Positions 50,378 to 61,938 of a DNA stretch of 64,000 nucleotides are shown here, piece after piece. Under the pieces are notes generated by a model that saw nothing but the letters and a program-made list of their open reading frames with translations, searched no databases and was not told the origin of the DNA. Source of the stretch: Episyrphus balteatus (Eukaryota; Arthropoda; Insecta; Diptera; Syrphidae); NCBI RefSeq assembly GCF_945859705.1, contig NC_079134.1:40748576-40812575 (forward strand), read 5' to 3'. Position numbers and translations under genes: made by a program. Position 1 is the stretch's first letter. Each line of letters begins with the position of its first letter.

Positions 50378-52479
50378 TTACCAATTTTAGAAAAGAATTA
50401 ACTTAAAAGTGACTAACGATTTTATGAAAAAAAAGCAATAAAGTGTTAGTTTTTAATAGTTTCTATTTTTGAAGAAGAAAGTTTGATTTTTTTTTTTTTG
50501 AATAGTCACATTTTAGAAAATTTTACATTAATTTTTTTCTGAAATTTGGAATGTAGATTATGGTTATGCAAAATTTCATAAAAACTTTATATAAAATAGT
50601 TTTTTTTCCGAAAAATGTTTATAACGATTTCTAAAGATTTTGATTTTTTTCTTTCTAAAAATGCGCCTTTATAAAAAAAATCAAATTGCTCAAATTCATT
50701 TAAGATGTTGTTATTTTGTTTGATTTGAAGAACGAACTATTTTTTTTTCTGATATGTACTTACATTAAACAAATCTTATTTATATAAAATTTTTTAAAAT
50801 AAAGCAATTGCAAATCTAAGTTCGTGAGATCGAGTCATGCTTTTTGTTTTTGATCTACATTGATAGGAAACACCTATAACACTTATAACAATTTTGAACT
50901 TGAACAGAAGATTTGATGCTTTTTTTTTCAAAATAGATACTCCAAAATCAGTTTCCAAGGAGCCCCGCAAATTTACTCTCGCACACTCCTCATTTTAGTC
51001 TAGCGCCGCCTCTGGCTCCACGTTCATTTTAGTATTAATTTAAAGCTTATGATATATACTATTTATGGTGTTAAAACAAATGACCCATATTGACCCATTC
51101 TCCTGTCTGTAAGAGCTTCTTGGGTGTAGCAATGCGTTTCACTCAAACACCACTTGAAATTGGCTTCTGGTATTACCGTTTCTAATTTAATGGATTTTTT
51201 TGTAAAATAAAGTGATTTACATTATAAGAGGTGTATGTAGTCATCACTGACAAACCAAAAAATAAAGAAAAATCAAAAATTTTCAAAAAAAGGGAATATA
51301 TCAAAAAACGGTATAAATTTAACTTTTTTTTGAAAACTTTTAATTTTCTTTGGTTTATCTAAAATTAAAACGGAATGTTTAAATAAAATGTTGAAATAAA
51401 CTCAAACGAATTTAATTTTGCTCATAATCAACCATAGTTATAAAATAGCGGCACATTTTCTAAGAAACCCTAAATAGGCCTATTTTTATAGCTTTTCTAA
51501 AACTTAATTTATTTGTAGAGAATTAAATGAAGTTTTCAAATGTATCCTTAAATTCTCTGTAAGGTGATCCGTTGTTGAGATATTGATAGTCAAAGTCAAA
51601 ACTATGGTTTTTGGTTTGCAGTCTAAAAAAAATCATAGAAGTTTGAAACAAAAAGAATTTTAAAGCCAAATAAATAGCCTTTCTAAAAATGATAATCGTT
51701 TTTTCGCAAAAAATGTTCCCACTTTTTTTAGAGAAAAGTAAAAACAAAAAAAAATTTGGAAAATTTTGGTATTTGAATAATTCCAGATCTAGTTATTTTA
51801 CCATTAGAAATAAAATATTTAGTTTTTAAATCCTTAAATGTAGCTTTCACATGCTTTTTGTTTTGTCATGATACGATCATTTTTTACTGAGATACAGCCT
51901 ATCGAAAATCACTAAAAAAAATCACAATTTTTTGGGCTAGTAAGTAAGTAGTAAGGTGCTAAAATAATTCTCAAACTTTTTAGTTATTTGCTTTCTCAAA
52001 ACCTTCTTTGTATTCAGTTTTAATTAAGTTTTAAAAGTATTAGGTAGAGAAATTCACATCACAAAAAAAACAAGAAAAGGAAACAAAAATAATGAATATA
52101 CTCATATTAATCAATACAACTTTTGAAAAAATGAGTAATTTTAAAGTACGACGCACAATTTTTAGATCACGATGAGAATTCGTTTTATTTAATTTATATA
52201 CCAAATTTCAATCAAATCGGTCCACCCGTTCAGTTTTTATAATTTTTTTCCACTTCCTCCAAAGAAGGGAACCACTGTGCGCCGCTGAGCTTGTTACAAA
52301 GAGTTTAAGTCATAAATTATAGTTTGCCAGAAAATGCGATAGAAATTTGAGTAATATATGAAAATCAATTAATTTGATAGAGAATAATTAGCTTATTTCA
52401 TCAAAACCAAAAAAATGCAATTTTGTGACTTAATCCCTTTGTGTTGTACGTAGGCGTGGTGGCAACGAATTAGTATGAA

Positions 52480-53495
52480 TCACATAAAAAATTTAATTTT
52501 AAGGATTTTTTAAAATTTGAAGTTTGAGTAGGGTAAACAAAGGTGAATTTAGAAAAAGGGCAAAAATCTATTTTCCAAGCAAAACGAGATAGAAATAAAA
52601 TTGAAATTTGAATCTATAGATGTTATAAATATATGAAAGTCACACATAAAAATAAAAAATGTAAAAAATCTACAACTCAAGATATAGTCTTTTTAAAGTC
52701 ATGACACTCAAATTCGATATTTGAGAAATAATTCACCAAAAATCAGAATGAAAGATTTTTTAAATAATTTTTATTTGATAAGTTAGAAAAAATAAAATAA
52801 CTTGACACGTCAAATTTTTAATTTGACTTACCATTTTCGCGGAATGATTTTTTGAATAATTACTTATTTTCGTATTTCAATATATTAAAGGAGAAAATCC
52901 CGTCATAGGACTACCTATCCACGTCGTTATACCAGTTGAAAGCTATATTCTCCTAAGGGTAGTGTCTAAAGAAACAGTTTGCACAGTTGCCTGGCGACAT
53001 CGTGTCAAGGCATAGAGTTGCCACGCTTTAAAGTTCATTTTTTGAGTTTTTTCGACAACGCCACCCTGCTTATATGGTAAGTGTTAGAGGTGTAAAAAAA
53101 AAAATTATGTCAGAGAAAATTAGATTAAAAAATTTGAATATTCAGGATTTTTAGAAATTTGACATTTTAGAAGGGGAAACTGAGGTAAATTTAGAAAATG
53201 GTCAAAAAGCTATTTCCTTAACAAAAAAATAGTAGAAAAAAGATTGATACTGGAATCGATAGATATTGTTAACTTATATAAATCACCCATACAAACCAAA
53301 ATTGTAAAAAAATCTTCTACTCGAGATATGGACGTTTAAAAGTCAAAACCGTGAAATTCAATGTTTGAGAAATAATTCACCAAAAATCAGCACGAAAGGT
53401 ATTTGAAATAATGTTTATGTTATTAGAGAGTAAAAACTAAATAACTTGACACGTATCTGCCAAATTTTTGATTTGACTTAGTTTTTGGTTCCTGT
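52480..53495 (+). repeat. Diverged direct duplication, unit about 650 bases
   Basis: Shared blocks in order: GTGAATTTAGAAAA / GTAAATTTAGAAAA, ACTC(A/G)AGATAT, TTTGAGAAATAATTCACCAA (about 52722 and 53362), AAAATAACTTGACACGT / CTAAATAACTTGACACGT and AATTTGACTTA / GATTTGACTTA. Both units lie between Transib copy 2 and the tRNA pseudogene. Non-coding. Confidence 0.65.
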
Positions 53496-53532
53496 ATATT
53501 TTAGAAAAATTACAGATTTTTACAATTCAATT

Positions 53533-53589
53533 CATCGAACAGGGCCGCCCGCGTGGCAGGCGAGCATTCTACCACTGAACCACCGATGC
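53533..53589 (-). pseudogene. tRNA-Gly (GCC) pseudogene lacking most of the T arm
   Basis: From its 5' end at 53589 through the anticodon arm the sequence is identical to the four intact copies. The T arm and B box are destroyed: relative to intact genes, about 11 bases between two ATCG repeats are missing and CCC has become A, leaving CATCGAACAGGGCC on the plus strand. It cannot fold a T arm. Its 5' flank resembles that of the gene at 45747-45817. Confidence 0.92.
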
Positions 53590-54149
53590 TTATAAAAATT
53601 GAACATTAACATGTTGCAACAAAATTTGAACATTTAACCGCTTGTAAAATTAATACTTTTTTAAAAACAGCAATAACAAAATAATTTGTTGATATAATAA
53701 ATTAGTTTTAAAAACCGGTACAGGTACAAGGCTAAAATTTTGAAGATAACAATCAGACATAATATTACTATGATAAGGAATGTCAAAAAAGCGGTTAGGG
53801 CAATTCTGTCTGTCAGTGACTCATTAGTCTGTATCTGACTTCAACTACAGCCTAAAATACTGAAGCAATTTTCTTTAAACTTCTTGGTAATTTATAAATT
53901 TTGTAAAATTTCTCTAGAAGAAAAATTGAAATCGTCATACAGTTTTGAATAATATTCATAATCTATATGTCAAATTCAATATTTTGCACTTCTTTATTCT
54001 ATTCAAACATAAATTTTTCATTTCCAGAATACTCAACAGTGTAGTCCACTTTTAAGTCGAAAATCATTACAAAATCCATATTGATGACTACCTCAAACGC
54101 ACATTCTTATATTTTTTGTCCATAAAAACCTTATATTCCTAATTCTTCT
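53590..54149. other. Gene-free stretch
   Basis: It includes a degraded piece related to the GACA-carrying repeat (CTGTCTGTCAGTGACTCATT near 53800). Nothing else was recognised. Confidence 0.35.
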
Positions 54150-55560
54150 ATTCACAAAAACCCAAGACTAAAAAAAAAAAACCCAGCTCACATAACTCTT
54201 TTGTAACCAAGCCTTGGCTCTGGTTAGCACAGCAGGTTAGACAATAGGGTCCGGTAACTTACCTACCACTATACCCATAACCAAGTATTCTTTTTCATTT
54301 CTCTTCCGTGAGCCAGTGCGCTCGTTGCTGCTGCTGCTGCAACCAGCCAGCAGAGTTTCAATTGAATTTGCATACTTACACCACACCAAGCCACGACCTA
54401 TACCAACAACCCGGACTACCTATATATCTGCTAACCATCACCATTACTATCGCCATCAGCAGCAGGCAACAGCAGCATAATATTCAAAAAGCATTCATCT
54501 TTCTTTCAGCGGGAATTTCGTTGCATGAACAAAAACAAAACAACAAAAAAAAAAAAAAAAAAAAAGAGTTCCTTCGAAAAGCCCCCTAGCGGACAACAAA
54601 AGAAGTATTAACAAAAAAGAAAAGGAAAAAAAAAAACTCAGTTAATATAATGAAAGTCATCATCCTGTGTGCTGCTATCTAATCCATGACGCCAACTACA
54701 GCCTGCCCCATCTCAAGCCCCGTCCTCTCCCATGCACCGATATGAAGGTCCGTCTACACCCGCCTGTCATCGCAACATTTTTTTGAAAGTAGATCACTGG
54801 ATAACGAGCGAGAATACGATACCAAAACCACTTCATCCACACGGTCGGTCGGTCGCTCAGTTGGCGGTGCGGCGGTGCGATGGTGCTTCGAATGTTCCAA
54901 CTTTAACTTTGCCCGCACCAAACCTTATACACCACCCGGCAACTCAACCTCCAGTCATTGACATTAGAAGCAGAAAGAGTAGACTTCTCATTTTTTGTTG
55001 TTGTTGTGTTTTATTTCAAATTTAATGTGAGCTCGCTGAGCCGTTCTTGCATCAGGAGGAGGAGGCAGAAACGACACAGCGAAGCACGACACCACAGAGC
55101 AGAGCCACCAGAGGTACATCACCAAACTCACACCATCACCATCATCAGTGCCAGCGGCAGCGCAAAATAAAAAGTTTTTTTTTTTTTTTTTAATCATCCC
55201 ATCGGGTATCTTTTGTATGCAAATTCTCTGTCTCTCTTCTCGAATCCGTCAAGTTAGAAATGGGCTGCTTTTGAGATTGATTGCATAATGACACTCATAA
55301 CTCTGCCGCTGTGTGTAAAAAGTCAACAACAATCACTCACTCGACAATGGTATCAACACACAATGGCGATACTTCTGGTGGGTTGCGGTATGGACTATAT
55401 ATATACCGGAGGGGTGTGAGTTTGATGTGTGTGCGGATCTCCTCTCAGCTTTAGCCAAAGCAGTGGTTATAAAAGCCAAAGAGTGTGTGATTGACTGATG
55501 GCTGCCTGAAGGCTTAAAGGGTATAAATGTTATGTGTGATTACTGCTTCGAAGCGTTTTT
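54150..55560. other. GC-richer island, possible host exon, UTR or promoter region
   Basis: This is the longest stretch in the window without poly-A/T dominance or transposon ends. It has CTGCTGCTGCTGCTGCAACC (about 54326), CAGCAGCAGGCAACAGCAGC (about 54456), GGTCGGTCGGTCGCTC (54843) and a GGAGGAGGAGGCAG patch (about 55053). Frames of 70 to 97 codons exist on the plus strand, but none is recognisable or clearly spliced, and most lack convincing starts. A 5' UTR or promoter of a neighbouring gene fits the composition. Confidence 0.35.
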
Positions 55561-57341
55561 TTTTTTTGACGATTAATTTTGTGTGAATTTATTGCTGGTC
55601 TCTAAGTGAACGTATCACAGAATGCAGCAGGTGGTACCTATTAAATATTTAAAACCACTGATGAGCTTGAAAGGGTTTAAGCAAAAGGCTTCATGAGATA
55701 GATTGCAATATAACAAAGATTGGAATTTTGCCATGGATGGTGGTTTGGACTCTTAAGAGGATTGTCAGCTTTGTTGGATTGTTGAGTAAATATAAATTAG
55801 ATGTTGGGAGAGGTCGTCTGAGCTGGGACTTGAATTATTTCGTATACCTAAAGTAAAATATTTCTGCAGCAGTCAAAATTATAATGACTGATTAGTACCA
55901 GTCAGTGGTAGAGGTAAATAACAGAAATTGCACTGGTCAACAAAATCTTGAACCAAAATATGCTTTCTGAAGGTTATATCTTATAGGAGCTTTGAACTCA
56001 AATCACAAGTCTCCGTTTATGCAATAATACTAACTTACTTATTTCAACATATTATATAATTTGTATCGTCGCACAATGCGGCGACTAGTGGAAAAAAATC
56101 AAAAAAAAACAAAAATTGGCAGAAAATGTGAAGCAAGTATGCCAAATTCAAGGTAATATGACTGAATGAATGAATCGATAGTTAATTTATGATAAAGTTC
56201 AATTTTCTGTTGTCAGAGATCCTCAGAAGATCAATAAAAAAAAAAAACAAATAATGAGAGTAAGATTTGTAGTTACCGGTTAAGACCCGACAAACAGTTT
56301 TGGTTTTATAAAGCTTTACAGATGCAATTGTTGCTTCTGTAAAGCATTATAGAAGCGAAATTGTTAGTAGGGAAGAGCATTTACTGAACAAAAAAAAAGA
56401 AAATATGATATTTTTTTTTGCTAGATTCACATTCAAGATTCACAATTTATTATTCTAACTAAATATTTTTTTTTTACATGTAAATTTAAATTTTTTTTGA
56501 GAGTCCAAATCAAAGCTTCTTTGTTCGTGTTAAGTACTAACTTTGATAAGCTACATATTTTGAAAGATGTCAGATGGGAAAAAAGGGTTTTTATTTAAAG
56601 AAAGAAAACAATATAATCTTTTAAAAAAAGCAAGTTTTTTCTGCAAAACTTGCGCTTTCGCTTCCAACAAGTGTTTGATTAGAAGTATTTTTTACATAAT
56701 GTGTTCAAACAGGGAGCTTTTTTATGTTTTTATGTTTTCCAACTCAACAGCCCGAGTGCGTGGTGTTTTGCAGGTTATGGAGTCAAAATTAAATATGCAA
56801 TCAAATTTAGACCCTGAAGATCAAGAAATCTTAGCAAAACATATGTTTTTTTATTTTTTTTCCCAAATTCCAATACTACAAGTTCCTGAATTGAAACATG
56901 TATACAAAAGTAGGCGTGGCAGGGGGCGAATAGGATCGACACTATTTTGTGTTTTTGAACTCGCCTAGATAATCAAATTTCTTCAGTTTTATTCAAATTG
57001 TGCAAGTCGTTTTCTAGATATAAATAATCATATTCGGAAGTGGGCGTGGCAGGGGGCGTGAAAATTTCATTCTTCTCATAGATTTGAACACATAATTGAA
57101 CAAAATATATCCGGAACCATACAATAAAAACTATTATTTTGTTCTCTTTTATTGTTCTCTTTTATCTAACTTATCTACTTATTTAATTTTAAAAATAGGC
57201 TAAAGAATGTAGAGGTATCAATAAATTTGTACCTACCTGAACTCTATTAAGAGATGAGGGATGTTGTTAAGAATTATTTTATTATTCTGGCATGAAAGAA
57301 CCCTAAACTTCTGTAAAATATGTGACAATCGGTATTCAACA
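55561..57341. other. Gene-free stretch with dispersed GGCGTGGCAGGGGGCG motifs
   Basis: The motif seen in the 9 kb tandem repeat recurs near 56915 and 57041. A 133-codon frame (56567-56968) starts with ATG but runs into the repeat motif and has no recognisable domain, so it is not called as a gene. Just upstream of the tRNA-Asp, ATTTGAACACATAATTGAAC (about 57084) resembles sequence near 62207. Confidence 0.4.
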
Positions 57342-57413
57342 TCCTCGATAGTATAGTGGTCAGTATCCCCGCCTGTCACGCGGGAGACCGGGGTTCAATT
57401 CCCCGTCGGGGAG
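57342..57413 (+). tRNA. tRNA-Asp (anticodon GTC)
   Basis: 72 bases. The acceptor TCCTCGA pairs with TCGGGGA (one T-G pair), discriminator G. The A box is in TAGTATAGTGG, the anticodon loop is CTGTCAC, and the B box is GGTTCAATTCC. A run of T follows at about 57428, the Pol III terminator. It is the only tRNA here on the plus strand and the only non-Gly one. Confidence 0.97.
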
Positions 57414-58904
57414 TCAAAGTGGATAGTTTTTTTTTTTTTTTAAATATTTTCTTTTCTTAGAATGCATAACAATATGATTATGCTTCTACTTTTTATTTAT
57501 TCTATATTGATCTATATATCGAATCGTGGGTCATAAGTTTCCAACATGTGAGGTTCACTGGGTTGATCTCTGAAAGGCCGACGACAAGTCTCTCCCGGGT
57601 TTGAATTATAGGTATTCTATTTAATATTTATTATGTATTTTTAACAATAATAGTCTAAAAACTAAGGAACGACAAAAATCATATTTTGATGTACCTTACC
57701 TATAAAAAGCTATGTATGAAGATGAAGATCAGCGTTGCCAACCCATTCAGTTAAAATTATGCCTCACTCGAGAAAAAATTATGCCTTTTCAATTATATTA
57801 TGCCTCAATTTAGATTTCTTAGTTTATTTTCGAAAAATTATAGGTATACAAAAAGTGCACGAACACAAAACGAAATGTATATTTGATTGATTTATACATC
57901 ACGGTACGGCTACTTATTTGTCACGAAACGGCAACTTATTTTCTTCAAGGGAATTAATTTATTGCTTTACATTGTTGGAAAAAATTAATGACCAATTTTG
58001 TTCAAAAATAAGGAATTTGCCTATTTACAAGCTTTTTAGACATTTTTATAGCAACAAAATTGCTTTTTTACAGATTCAGAATTCTTATAAAATTGATTAG
58101 TGAGGACGAAATTCTCCGAAAAATTTAAAATTACCAAGTTATAAATGGTAAAAAGAAATTCTGTAAATAAAATGTCCAATAACCTTTATTTAAAAGATAT
58201 TATTATAATATTATAATTTTTGGTATTTTTATTTACCAAAATATTTAAAAAAAATATATAAGAAACTTTTAAATTAAAAACAAAAATGGAATGAAAAAAA
58301 TTATGCCTTTTTGGCAATAAATAAGGCTCAATGCCTTAGCTAATAATATTATGCCTATGATGAAGATAACAAATTAATAAAAAAAGACATTAACATTGTC
58401 ATCAACAAACACGAAAATCAAAATACAAACTGAATACATTTTTATTTCAATAAATCTAATCAAACACCAATGAACCGATCCAGAAAAAAAAATAGATATA
58501 ACCTTCGATCTACTTCTTTTTTTTCCAAAAAAAATTAAATCTACTTCCTACTTCGCACCATCACAAAAATATCGAAACCTACTTTATTTTAAAATTTCTG
58601 TTCCAATCTATTTCAAGTTATCAAAATTTAAGCCAAATCTACTTCTTTTTTCAGAAAACCATAAAATTGACTAAAAATTTTTATAAAACAATGTATAAAA
58701 ATACATTTACACCGAAAATATGTAGTTTGAAAGAGTTCAATTTTTTGTTTTTAGTTGTTTTTACTAATTAAATTATTTAACTAATAGAATTATTTTTTTT
58801 ATATCGATTTTTTATTAAGAAAAGAATATTTTGAGATTTACTTCGATTTTTCTCAATCTACTTCCATTTTTTCCTCAAATCTACTTTTTTTCTGCAAGTG
58901 GTAA
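57414..58904. other. Gene-free stretch
   Basis: ATTATGCC motifs recur near 57755, 57775, 57797, 58300 and 58348, and ATCTACTTC motifs near 58510-58880, giving two low-grade repeat patches. No termini or genes were recognised. Confidence 0.35.
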
Positions 58905-60667
58905 TACTCCAGTCAAAGCGTCATTTGACCTTGCGATGAGAGGCACTGTCTGTTTTTATTTCATGGATCGATAGGGGTATATTTAAAAGGCTTAAACCCA
59001 ATTTCTCACCACCTGATCATTCTTTTTAGCGGAGTTATTCACAAAAATGCATTTTTTGGGATATTTTACTTCTAAGCTAATATCTTTGCTCCAGATTATC
59101 GTAGACCAAAAAATAAACATACATTCTCTTCCTTATAATATTTTCTATCGTTGTATGTAATTTCATTGTATTTGAGTGAGTAAATATAAAATGGCAGCCA
59201 TTTAAAGTCAAATTCTTGTTGTTAAAAAACACATTTTTGTCATTATTTCAAAAAAAGCTTATATCATGATTGACATTTTTCTAACCTATTTTGTAGCCCT
59301 GTTCATGTCCTGCATTTTACAGAAAAAATGAGCTCTTTATCACCAAAGATGGCCGAGCTTTTGATAAATGAACGCATGCAAAACCGGTGCGAAAACACCC
59401 AAAAATATCGTTTTTTGGGAATAACTCGACTTCAGAATGTCCTACGGCAAAAAATAAAGCAATGAATTGTTCGTTACAACATTTTCTATCAATTAAGTGC
59501 ACAATCTTTTTGTTGAAACAAATAAAAAATAAGTAATATTAAGTCAAAGTCGTTTTTTTGTTTAGCCAACTCTTGCCTTATTATTTTGCAAACGGTGCGA
59601 GTATTGGCTAAGAAAATAAAATATTATAGTAGTCCTTTAAATTATCTACAATTCAAAAAAAAATTTAGCTTTCTACGACCCACGGGAGCCGAGTTATTAT
59701 AATTTTAAGAAAGCATTAATCCGTACGAAAATTCAAAAAAAATTCCCTTGTTTATGATTCGAATACTAGTTCTCAGTGAGAGGGGTTGTTTTCATTGTTT
59801 CTTGTTATAAGAGAATTTGTCTTATGTTTTTTCGTTGGTCATTTGGACCTTTTTTAAAAAATTAATTTCTCGGCTCGTGTGGGTCTTAGAGAGCTAATTT
59901 TTTTTTTAAATTGTAGATAATTTAAAGGACTACAATAATATTTTATTTTCTTAGCCAATACTCGCACCGTTTGCAAAATAATAAGGCAAGAGTTGGCTAA
60001 ACAAAAAAACGACTTTGACTTAATATTACTTATTTTTTATTTGTTTCAACAAAAAGATTGTGCACTTAATTGATAGAAAATGTTGTAACGAACAATTCAT
60101 TGCTTTATTTTTTGCCGTAGGACATTCTGAAGTCGAGTTATTCCCAAAAAACGATATTTTTGGGTGTTTTTGCACCGGTTTTGCATGCGTTCATTTATCA
60201 ATAGCTCGGCCATCTTTGGTGATAAAGAGCTCATTTTTTCTGTAAAATGCAGGACATGAACAGGGCTACAAAATAGGTTAGAAAAATGTCAATCATGATA
60301 TAAGCTTTTTTTGAAATAATGACAAAAATGTGTTTTTTAACAACAAGAATTTGACTTTAAATGGCTGCCATTTTATATTTACTCACTCAAATACAATGAA
60401 ATTACATACAACGATAGAAAATATTATAAGGAAGAGAATGTATGTTTATTTTTTGGTCTACGATAATCTGGAGCAAAGATATTAGCTTAGAAGTAAAATA
60501 TCCCAAAAAATGCATTTTTGTGAATAACTCCGCTAAAAAGAATGATCAGGTGGTGAGAAATTGGGTTTAAGCCTTTTAAATATACCCCTATCGATCCATG
60601 AAATAAAAACAGACAGTGCCTCTCATCGCAAGGTGAGGCCCTTTTTTCCGACGCTTTGACTGGAGTA
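58905..60667. mobile_element. Long foldback element, copy B, 1,763 bases, TSD TAA
   Basis: The termini TACTCCAGTCAAAGCGTC are the same as in copy A, flanked by TAA (58902-58904, 60668-60670), so it is an independent insertion. Arms: about 58905-59693 and 59869-60667. The ATTTGA mark is again in the left arm (58923-58928) and the long mark in the right arm (about 60633-60649), but the loop (59694-59868) is the reverse complement of copy A's loop. Several substitutions are shared by both arms of B and absent from both arms of A. Confidence 0.88.
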
Positions 60668-60702
60668 TAACGCTGGAAGCTGGATATAACATTCTATAAC
60701 AT

Positions 60703-60930
60703 GTATAAAAAGACAAGGTATGATCATTAGAGCCGCCATCTTACAAAATGGGGTAATAAGGTTTTGACGTTTGGCATTTGCAAAGTCAAAAGCAACAACA
60801 ATTTCCAAGACAAATTTGTTTACAACAACAATTTCAATGGGCTGGGCTGTCAAAACCTTAAGTAGCCATAAGTTTTGACAGTTCTCGATACTGAGTTTTT
60901 TCTAATGATCATACCTTCTCTTTTTATACC
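60703..60930. mobile_element. Small MITE-like inverted repeat
   Basis: GTATAAAAAGACAAGGTATG then ATCATTAGA at the left is mirrored by TCTAATGATCATACC and TTCTCTTTTTATAC at the right (about 60900-60929). CAT lies on both outer sides, though TA is possible as the duplication. The centre has TTTTGACA/TGTCAAAA patches. Confidence 0.5.
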
Positions 60931-61938
60931 ATGATTCTATAAAGCAAATAGCAATACATTTTTATACAAATAAAACATTAACTAACAATTTTAATTCCTA
61001 AACATATTAATCAAAATAACCTGCCGCTCCACCCCAACGTCCAACCAACAACTCAACTACATTTACATTTCTACAATAATTATTGCTATTGCCTAATTCT
61101 TAACTAATTTAATTATTTTGTTTTAAATTTTTAAAAGATCACAGAAACCATCAGTCATTCCACTAACACTAGATAGGGGCAAACCCATCAGCGCCGTGGG
61201 CGTGATTAGAATCAAGAAAAATTCATAATCCAATGAACATCATTTGGTTAAGTAGTGTAAAAACCGTCAGTTCTTACGCGCTACTGTGACAATTTATTCA
61301 CTCTAATTTACATTCACTTACAAGCATTTGTGAAGAAACTGACTATGAATTGAAAAGTGTACAAAATAAAATTCAACCGAGTGTTTTGTTGTTGTTAAAA
61401 TTGATTGTATGGAAAAATGTGTGCGATAGCAAATACCTAAAATGCTGCTGCTGCTGCTGCTAGTGCTTGTGGTGGTTGATGACGATGGGTATAATAAAAT
61501 ATAAAGCCAATTCCAGTTTACACACGAGGTAGTTGGGTCTTATAGCATGGCAACAGCATTGTATATATATTTCTATAGTACTATCAATCGAAGAAAATAC
61601 TTTAGCGACATCTTTTGGTAGATCTGCAGTTCAATTTTCTTCATAAGGTTCAAATATAAAATAAACTAGCGATCCCAGCGGTGGCGACGCAAAACAGAAA
61701 ATTCTGCTTCATGAGAGTACTATAGGAATATATATACAATGGCAACAGTATCAAAATAATTTGAGATAATATTGATTTTATTTTGAGAGAAAAACTAACT
61801 GAAAAGACTTTAAGGGAACAATTCAATTTAATTCGAAGAATTTTGGTTGAATAAATGTGATTCATAAGACAAATAGGAATGTTTTGATTTAAATAAAGGA
61901 ACTGATATAAAAAAAAGTAAAAAGTAAAAAAAAGTAAT
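60931..61938. other. Gene-free, partly unique stretch
   Basis: A CTG run (CTGCTGCTGCTGCTGCTAG) lies near 61443. The 61.15-61.55 kb part is not obviously repetitive. The A-rich end (about 61911-61937) holds the terminator of the minus-strand tRNA-Gly. Confidence 0.4.

Larger units (their letters stand above)
47711..51014. mobile_element. hAT-like element, 3,304 bases, TSD GCTCCACG
   Basis: CAGAGGCGGCGG at 47711 is mirrored by CGCCGCCTCTG ending 51014; GCTCCACG flanks both ends (47703-47710, 51015-51022). Copy 1 of Transib has the uninterrupted site (about 5678-5693). The left end carries GGGGCCCCGCGC blocks (47750-47800). Inside are a mariner-like MITE that itself contains a piggyBac-like MITE, a run of diverged GTGGCAA(G/T)TTGCATG units (49385-49500), a perfect hairpin at 49572 and an inverted repeat at 50081. 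No hAT transposase was found despite autonomous-like length. Confidence 0.85.
47320..52279 (-). mobile_element. Transib-like element, copy 2 (inverted, one end truncated)
   Basis: The right edge, read on the minus strand, starts CACAGTGGTTCCCTTC at 52279 beside CGCCG (52280-52284), a CGNCG-type site. Sequence then follows copy 1 (4374-7689) in inverse order down to about 47320, where the last 13 or so bases of the far TIR are missing, so the second target duplication cannot be checked. Similarity is interrupted by the hAT at 47711-51014. The sites where copy 1 carries its MITE and its hAT are uninterrupted here (47584 and 47437-47444). No transposase. Confidence 0.72.

Noticed and set aside
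54308..55197. Frames of 69 to 97 codons in the GC-richer island
   Set aside because: Several begin with non-ATG codons, they overlap on both strands, and no domain or splice structure supports them; kept only as an unassigned island.
56567..56968. 133-codon frame starting with ATG
   Set aside because: No recognisable domain, it runs into a dispersed GGCGTGGC repeat motif, and such lengths arise by chance in 64 kb.
59317..60245. Two mirrored 61-codon frames in the foldback element
   Set aside because: They are the same sequence in the two arms of an inverted repeat, contain no recognisable domain and differ by arm substitutions only.
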